64,000 nucleotides of DNA. Origin: Phlyctochytrium arcticum. Its lineage: Eukaryota; Chytridiomycota; Chytridiomycetes; Chytridiales; Chytridiaceae. Below the pieces are notes generated by a model, which ran no database searches, had not been told where the DNA came from, and worked only from the letters and a program-made list of their open reading frames with translations. The stretch is from NCBI GenBank assembly GCA_025602905.1, contig JAHLKI010000001.1, forward strand, positions 62,001 to 126,000, written 5' to 3'. Below are positions 56,752 through 64,000 of the stretch, one piece after another. How positions within the stretch are numbered: the stretch's first letter is position 1; each line of letters starts with the position of its first letter. The translations under genes were made by a program, and so were the position numbers.

Positions 56752-59700
56752 ATGCCGAATCGCCGGCATGGGCCATCTCGGCAAAGTAGCCGAGGTTACT
56801 CCTCCGAAGCATTATCTACCCGGTCCGGCCGCACTACGGCGTCTGCAGTGACTCCAAGTACTACAACGATTCCCTCTTATCAAACTTCGGCAGCATCGAG
56901 TCTCACCGGAAATGGCAAGTCTCCACTGGACCTTCGTGGTCAACCTGTTCCCCCACCATCAGGAGCACGACCTAGAGCCGCTGAAGAAGGCAGTACATCT
57001 GGTGTTTGGAAAAATGGAGTTCGAAAGACTGGAAGGGCACTCTCTCAGCATACCCCTAATCTGATTACCGTCCTGTTAATACTTCTCGGGCTAGCAGTAG
57101 GTGATGCGGGCCTTGGTGTACTGCCTACGATGTTTAATGTTTGCGCAGATATCTATACCTGTTCTTCTGGTCTTACGACATCGCGAAAAGCATATGGAAA
57201 CTCAACCGTTCAAGTCAGATTGCCAATCAACCGTGGTTGCTGTCCAAAACCAACTGATGCGTAAGTGACAAGTCTTTGAGCAACTACTGATCGGACTTAA
57301 TTTAACCTTTGTTTTTGATCAATAGTTCCTTTGACTACCATGTAGGTGGAAGGCTTTTCTTTCATCCATCCTAACACCAATACCAGCATCATGTTACTGA
57401 ATGTTTTCGATTAGGTATGGAGCTAAATGGCTTTTTGATAGCGGGGTCAATATGACGCAGGCGACGTTTCAGCAGTATACCTCATCATCTCTCAATCAAA
57501 ACTGGATGGTCCGTTAATTTTTGATTTCTCATGTGATTTTTATCTAAAAAATCCTTTACAGATTCCCTGGGTAGCATATGCTTCTTATGTGACAAGGGAT
57601 GAACGTCCGGCCTGGGAAGCATCGAATGGACGTGGCATCGTCCAAGAAACAGACTCTACCATTACCATCCCGACCTGGCCCCGCTCGTTATTTTCTCCTT
57701 CAACTCGGGGCGTAGCGGACACTTACTTTCCTTTACAATTCGTGCCACGAGATAGCGACTGGCTCATCGGCCTGGACATATTGTCCGATCCATTCTCTCA
57801 ACCAGCAGTATTCCGTGCTTTGAATACAGAATCTTTAACTATCAGCGGAAAGGTAATCAAGATAGTCGCTCTCATTGCAACAGCGGCAACGATCCTAATA
57901 GACGCTGTCAGATCAACATACAGTTTCCCGAAGGCATCCGTAGCGTACACCGTTTCATACTGCCTTGGTATGGTCCAAGCGGTCGGGGAAATCCTGTTCA
58001 AGGGGCCTTTTACGGAGTAGGTTTTTTCACCCGCTGAGCGTGTAGTCGCTCTGGTGTTAACAAGAAATCACTCTTTCTTCAAGCTTTTCGAACCATACAG
58101 CTTGATTGATAAGATTGTGCAATCAACAACGCAGAATGTCAGTATAGGCCTACAGATTACAGATGCCAGTGCTGGTAATGCTCCGCTTTATACATATCCA
58201 AGGTAAAGACTTGGTACTGCGAGACATGGTTGCGTCCATTACAGCTGACCAATACTCAAAGCAACGGCAATCCTCAAGACGGCGAGACAATGGGTGTTTA
58301 TTCCATCGTGGTAGCCGATAGAACATGGAATGTATCATGCTGGGGACGACCGGCCAAAACTCCGTCGTCCTATGTGGCGTTTGGTACGTGTTGAGTTCTG
58401 GCACTTTTCGTATCGACTAAATCACATACTAATCCCGATCAACAGTTTTCATGGTCCTCGCCTTCGTCACTGTTGCATTCCTGACGAGATACTGCGTTTC
58501 CAAGAGAAAGCTTAAGGCAAAGAAACCATCTAATGTCGCGGAAAATCCCCGGATGAGCGAAGTGCAGATAGATTGGATGCGCAGTAATTCGTATTCAATA
58601 CTAGGAGCAATTCGTGATCCTTTGATTATGATCAACAAAGAAGGATATGTGATCGATGCCAACGATGAAGGAATGAACTTGACGAAATTGAGCGTGGAGG
58701 ACATGATTTTCGGGACCCACATTCTCAAAGTATTTCCCGCGCTTGTGCTAAAAAGCAAAATGGGCCCAAAAGACAGGCATTTTGCGAAAATTTCACACCC
58801 ACCAGGTCCTTGGACGAGTAGTACGCCTAGCATTCCGACATTGGCTGTTCCGGAAGGGGGACAAGAGAATGTGATCATTGATATTGATAGCACTTTCATT
58901 GATCTACCGCAACCGTCTTCTCAGGACCATCCTTCAGCTCCGGACGACGACACTGTACCCCCTGGCATGCAAGAAGTTGTCTTGAGAACCAAGGACGGAC
59001 GAGATGTTGTAGTGGAAGCCAACTTTTCTCCCATCATCGATTCCCAAGATCGGAAAGAACGCATTCAAATGGTTTTGTTTCGGGACATGACGGGATGGAA
59101 AAATGTTATTCGTGACACCCTCGACGCCAAGGATGCCGCCGAGCTGGCAACGACAGAAAAGAGCAACTTTTTGGCCTTTATTTGCCACGAATTACGAAGT
59201 AAGTTTTGACTTGCCACCTTCTGGAACTTGACACCAACGCAGCATGCTCTAGATCCGGTACATGCAGTTATTGGGCTTAGTAGTCTGCTCATGCAATCCC
59301 TCTCCGGGAATGGTGAAGGTGGTGTGGATCCATTTCGAAACACCCCGTCTCCTCCTCCAATGCAACAACAGCCGGCATTCTCATCCGAGGCAACGGATCA
59401 TTTGCTATCCATCTCGGATGCGGCCCGTGTGATGAAGTTTATTCTAAACGACATGCGCTTACTATCGAAGATCGAAGCCGGTACCCTAGAAATACAGCGA
59501 TCCGCATTCGACATCAAAGCGGTCGTGGAGCGTCTGTATAAAACTCAGATGGCTATGCAATTGCCATCGGAGGCTTTCGATAAGGCTAGTGAATGGGACA
59601 GCCTGCGTAAGGGGCATGATGTGGACTTCCGACTTGAGATAAATGGAGTTGACAAGGTTCCCCAAGACCTGCAAGGTGTGGAGCGGGTAATGAAAGAGAT

Positions 59701-61573
59701 TCGGCGCGAGGATGACAATCTTGCATGGTTCCCCAATCGCGTGCGTGGAGATGCTCCGAAATTGATGCAAGCTTTGTTACATTTACTTTCAAATGCGTTC
59801 GAAAATACCCGAAAAGGAGAAGTAGTTCTCAAGGTCAGCGTAGAAAACATACGTTCGTGTTGTCCGGATCATGAACAACCGAGGGCCAACGACAAACGAG
59901 TTTGCTTTACGCGTAATGATACGGCGCGCAATGATCCAGGATTTTACAGTGATGCCCTTGCGCAAGTTCTTATCAAGTTCGAAATTGCAGACACTGGGGA
60001 CGAGATTTCCAAAGAAGACCTATCCGATTTTTTGAAGAATTTCCCACAGGGCTCTGGGGAAAAAACGGGTCGGACAGGAAGTCTAGCGTTCAACATTACA
60101 AATTCTCTCGTGAGGCTATTGGGGTCAAGCATTGATATTATATCTACACCGGGTCAGGGCACGCAAGTGTCATTCGCGATATGGTTCGAGATGTTGGAGG
60201 AACCCGGGAATGAGGATCAGCTGGAAGTACCAAATGATCTGAAAGGCCTGGGAACGGCCAATCCATTCACTTTATCGACCGTATCTGCTTTCGGGCGAGA
60301 ATCTGATTCCCAGATACATAAGCGACCGTTGGCGAGAGTCCCTCGTTCCGCGACATCGGACTCAAGTGACAATGGGGTCTCGGTAACAAATGTCGATGAC
60401 ACCAAGTCCATGCGTGCCATCGGTAGTCAAGAAGTCATCAGCAGCGGATCTTTAGCAGCGAAGCAAGTCCTTGCTGGCCAGGAAGATCCATTAACCCCGT
60501 TTGTCCGGGACTCCCCGAAAAGTACATTACGAGGTTTTGACCTTCCATCATCATCAATGGCAGTCCTTGATCCGGCAGGATCAATGCTCGCAAGCTCACA
60601 ATCACAAATTTCGCGAGCGTCGTCGGCGGTGCGTGCCCTCAGTGAAAGCCATCATCCGAAGCAGCAGTCTTCCGGCGCCGGCAGTGCGGCGAGAACCCCA
60701 CCGTCCGAAGCACTGTCTACTCCAACCGAGACTTCTTTCCCTTTCCCGGGCAGTACTGCCCCCGGTTCCAGTTCAACACCCCCGCCAGTATCAACGCTAC
60801 CTGCTGCTAGTCCCTCAGGCGGGTCACCAGGCAGTCTCCTTTCCCCAACGCATTCACGTGTCGCAAATACGTCTTCTATGAGTCTTGTTCCCGGTATCCG
60901 CCGCTCATCCCAAACAGACCGAAAAGTATCTACAGGGCGAAACGGCACGAAAAAGTCTCCCAGTCCCGCAGTTCGTCGTCTGGGCACCCACCCACTGAAG
61001 GATCGTCCTATCCGTGTGCTGGTTGTGGAGGATAACGAGATTCTACTCAAGATTGCCGGAACTACGCTCACAAGAGCGGGATTCGACGTGCAGCAGGTCC
61101 AAAACGGCGAATTGGCGATTCGTCGCATAGAGGAAACGGGAGACAAATACTTTGATGTCTGCCTCATGGTAAGTTGATGATAGCCATTAAATCACACAGC
61201 AGCTGTTAATAATTTCGTTCAGGATCTCTTAATGCCAGTTATGGACGGATTTCAAGCTACTGAAGAGATTCGTAGGAGGGGATGGACCATCCCTGTCATT
61301 GCTCTTACGGCAAAAACCCTCGAATCGTAAGTCATCATTCCCATCTCTGGCCTGACATTCTTTCCTTACTTTCCTGTTCATTGCAGTGATCGGCTAAGGT
61401 GCTTCAAGATCGGTTTCAATTACTTTATGACGAAACCTTTCCAGCTGGGTGACATCGCCACGGTTATTAGGTTCATGGTGGGCGCTGAGGCAGAGCAGCA
61501 GGCCCAAGGGGGGCATGAGGGTACCTCAGCATCACATCCTCAGTATGGCGGGCCCTGGTCAAAGTTTACTTAG
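56752..61573 (+). CDS. Hybrid histidine kinase with CHASE-like extracellular sensor
   Basis: Ten exons: 56752-57260, 57415-57508, 57562-57852, 57924-58016, 58084-58202, 58262-58383, 58446-59198, 59253-61168, 61223-61326 and 61387-61573, giving 1,395 residues. A disordered N-terminus leads to a membrane segment (NLITVLLILLGLAVGDAGLGVL, about 103-124). A CHASE-like region follows (WVAYASYVTRDERPAWE, WLIGLDILSDP, RFILPWYGPSGRGNPVQGAF), then a second membrane segment (VFMVLAFVTVAFLTRYCV, about 410-428) and a PAS region (MINKEGYVIDANDEGMNLT). HisKA has FICHELRNPVHAVIGL with phospho-acceptor H657. HATPase shows LLSNAFENTRKG and ADTGDEI. The receiver has LVVEDN, the acceptor Asp near residue 1300 (DLLMPVMDG) and MTKPF. 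In plants CHASE kinases bind cytokinins, and related fungal kinases are known; the ligand here is unknown. Confidence 0.9.
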
Positions 61574-61790
61574 TTTTGTATTCATTTTGTAGCGAGATAC
61601 CTTTTCGGAGTTTGTTTTATGAACATATTGACTTTATGCAATGAACCAAGCAAATTTCCTTTCATGCAACTTTTCTGGTCGGAAATGAAAACAGCAAATA
61701 AGGCCATCTCCAAGACATTAGCGCTCGTCTTGTAAATACAATGTACAGCTTGCAATTTGAAAAAATTACACGACCCAATGCGTGATGATA

Positions 61791-64000
61791 TCACGTTTGA
61801 CCATAATCACTAAACTTCACACTTTTGGTAGGACTTGGAGCCGGACTCAGGCTGTCGTCACCCGAGTAGTCATGCTGCTGCCCTTTTCGTGAGTTAGACG
61901 CATCCCCATTTCCAGAAGTATTCGAATGTTTGGTTGGTGAGGGAGTGTCGCGATAGGGAGAAATTGGTGTCCATGGTCGATGTGAGTCTGATTGCGACGT
62001 GCGATCGAACGCAGGATCCATTTGAATGTTACTCGGCGATAGATGTAGGCTTGCGTTGTTGGCGTTTTCCGGGAAAGCAGGATGTGACGAGCTTCGGCCT
62101 CTCAAATCAATATGACTGGGTTCAGGAACTTCCTGTGGCCTCCGCGTAGGCGAGGAGCTGACAGCTTGCTCGTTGCGTGATGGTACAGCCGTCGTACTCG
62201 GCTGTGATTTTGCAGGTGATGCCGAGCTTGAGTCAAAGAATCCACCATATGCATCCATGGCCCGCCTGCGCTCAAAGATGGCCTGCTTATCCTTATCGGT
62301 CATGCTGAGTCCAGTGTCTCCTTTGATCAGACTTATTTCCGCAGGCAGTAAGCACTTGATATTTGCTTCACTTTAACTGTATGCAAACCTACCGCTCAGT
62401 CTTTTCTCGCTCCACATTCTTGAGTATTTCTCGAACTCGCCCCATTTCCCGGCCTCGTCTGATCCACTCGTCCTCGATCTCCTGTAGTCGGTTGGCGTCC
62501 AGTTCATCATCGACGGCTGCATCAAGCGCTGTTCGGTCAGTGCCAATAGCCTTTGTCAAGTGACCCAAGTGGCGATTGGTCGAGCTTAAATGATTATTGA
62601 CAAAGGCGCGTCGCGCTAACCGGGGTTTCAGTTTTCCATCACTTATATTACAGTGCGATTAGCTATTACCTTCAGCAATGTTGCGCATGGACTTGGCTCT
62701 CTGCTCTGTGGTCGCACTTTCAACCCTGATTTCGTGCATTCAGCCACCATCATATCTAAAGTATACCCTGGCAATACATACCGCGCTTTTCTCTCCATAT
62801 GACGAGCTTCTTCCCCTAAAGAAGTATGTCAGTGAGAATCAAAGTTGTAAAATTACTTAATCGTGTCGTACCTCTGGTCTGCTCCCACCACTGGTCAATC
62901 ATTTCGTTCATCTTCCAATCCGCCGCCTCCCAAGCCCGTTTATCACGTCTCAATTCATCCGTCAACTTTGCAACTTCGCTCTCCATCTTTTGCCGTCGCC
63001 CAATTTCTTCTTCTTCCCGCCGTATCTTTTCCTTCATCTTGGATTGATAGTTGACGATGAAATCGGGATAGGCGTTGAACACTGGGTATTCTTTTTGCGG
63101 TAGTGGTTCAAACGAATGTATGAAGGTCAAGGGGCATAGTGCATCCGGTGTACTATTCTTGATCTTATATGCAGCTTTCAACACCTGAATGGTTGATACG
63201 GTGGGATTGGAACGTGTAAAAAAATACTATGAATCTCCTGTTAATAACCATGGGCTTTCGCGAGTCGGGTGAATTGACAAACCTCAAAGTCTTTCTTGGT
63301 CGTGACCAGCATCAAAGCTGCTCGATGACTTCTAAGGTAAGCAACCAGGAAGTAATACGGAAAATCGGGCTCATTCGTAATAAAATGATCCCAGAGCATA
63401 CACCAGTCGGCTCCGGACACAACCTGCGCAAAGAAGGTGCGCATCATGAGCCAGGCATAGATCTATTGGCATCACTTTAGATCCCGCCGGGTCATCGAGG
63501 AGCAGGCCTCTCCTTACCTGACTGTTGATTCTATACTTTACAAAATGATCCAAAAGTCCACCATCATGGAAGGCGAGTAACTTCTCCATGACACTCAAAC
63601 ACTCGATGGGAGGATTTGGATAATATTCCCACCACTTCTGACACCAGTTGACTAGACCAACCATGTCAATTTCCACAGACGCGAAATGAGTTAAATCGCA
63701 CTTACGTAGCACCGTTACGATAACCTCAAAAGCACCGAAAAGGTCGCCCAAAAATACTCGAACAAATGGAAAGATGAGCGCTGGAAGATAATCCAAGTTC
63801 TCGAAAATTGGAGACCAGTACGCCAGAGCAGAGAGAACCCTGTCGCGATCCATTGACTCAGCATCATTTCTACACTGGGCGTTGCCGTGCTTTCTTACCT
63901 TTCCATACTTCGCGTAACTCTTCCACTTTTGATGGGGAACCTCCGACGAAACTCAACTGTGGACGGGTGCACGCCCTGTTTGAGAAGTGCCTCGTAACTA
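61791..64000 (-). CDS. TBC1D31 (WDR67) homologue, C-terminal part; 5' end outside the window
   Basis: The gene enters from the right edge and stops at TGA 61791-61793. Reading toward the 3' end: LSALAYWSPIFENLDYLPAL, FPFVRVFLGDLFGAFEVI, NWCQKWWEYYPNPPIECLSVME and LLAFHDGGLLDHF. These match the divergent TBC domain of TBC1D31, whose animal form reads PFVKLFQ..CFEV..NWCQ.WFE. A charged coiled coil follows (KMKEKIRREEEEIGRRQKMES, near 62990-63060), then a Ser/Pro-rich tail. Several introns break it, but I bounded only the last exon region (61791 to about 62350). In animals TBC1D31 sits at centriolar satellites and acts in ciliogenesis, so its presence suggests a flagellated fungus. Confidence 0.8.

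Noticed and set aside
57853..58019. Treating this whole stretch as a single intron, or as coding through to the stop at 58020
   Set aside because: Splicing 57853-57923 and 58017-58083 separately keeps phase and restores CHASE-like residues (FPEGIRSVHRFILPWYGPSG, GAFYG). Reading straight through adds an unrelated hydrophobic run and a stop.
1..64000. tRNA, rRNA or CRISPR features
   Set aside because: No B-box-like GGTTCRANNCC sequence in a plausible cloverleaf, no rRNA signature and no regularly spaced direct-repeat/spacer array was seen on either strand.

Overview
This is nuclear DNA from a fungus, most likely a zoosporic, early-diverging one such as a chytrid. Most genes carry several short GT-AG introns, many of them 43-100 bp. 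The identifiable products are fungal or opisthokont: exportin-5/Msn5, Hsp110/Sse1, a BRE4-like transporter, an OPT transporter, a hybrid histidine kinase and capping protein beta. Two genes point away from Dikarya. One is a histidine kinase with a CHASE-like sensor. The other is a homologue of TBC1D31, a centriolar-satellite protein expected where centrioles and flagella are kept. The lineage is an inference. Exon boundaries were set by hand from splice signals, reading phase and family conservation. For the genes with fully listed exons, the exon lengths sum to whole codons.

Layout. 1-8264: a 290-bp tandem repeat, a relic and an intact copy of an unknown gene, an Hsp110 gene with a phased heat-shock-element array, a broken PPR-gene duplicate, and about 1.5 kb with nothing assignable. 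8265-18236: the most distinctive block, holding an isocyanide-synthase (DIT1/PvcA family) gene, an acyl-CoA-ligase-like adenylating enzyme, a divergent oligopeptide/metal-chelate (OPT) transporter and a serine beta-lactamase-fold hydrolase. This reads as a small candidate gene cluster for an isonitrile compound. 19042-36137: housekeeping genes, namely a KA1-domain CAMK-type kinase, exportin-5, capping protein beta, an AidB/ACAD-type acyl-CoA dehydrogenase ending in a peroxisomal signal, a repeat-rich membrane protein, a YIPF1/2-type Yip1 protein and a small ER-type membrane protein. 36633-45304: a proline-rich single-pass surface protein, an unknown protein with a possible ubiquitin-like header, and two F-box genes in convergent inverted orientation, one frameshifted. 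45305-53484: a BRE4/aromatic-acid-exporter-like protein, an unknown single-pass membrane protein and the intact PPR gene. 53485-56751: 3.3 kb without a recognisable gene. 56752-64000: a hybrid histidine kinase with CHASE-like, PAS, HisKA, HATPase and receiver regions, then the 3' part of the TBC1D31 homologue, which runs off the right edge.

Three themes recur. First, gene duplication with decay of one copy (PPR, F-box and the unknown gene at 1860). Second, use of GC-AG introns, two well supported. Third, genes for sensing and uptake (CHASE kinase, OPT, BRE4, proline-rich surface protein) among ordinary cell-biology genes. I saw no tRNA, rRNA, CRISPR array, or intact transposon or viral gene.
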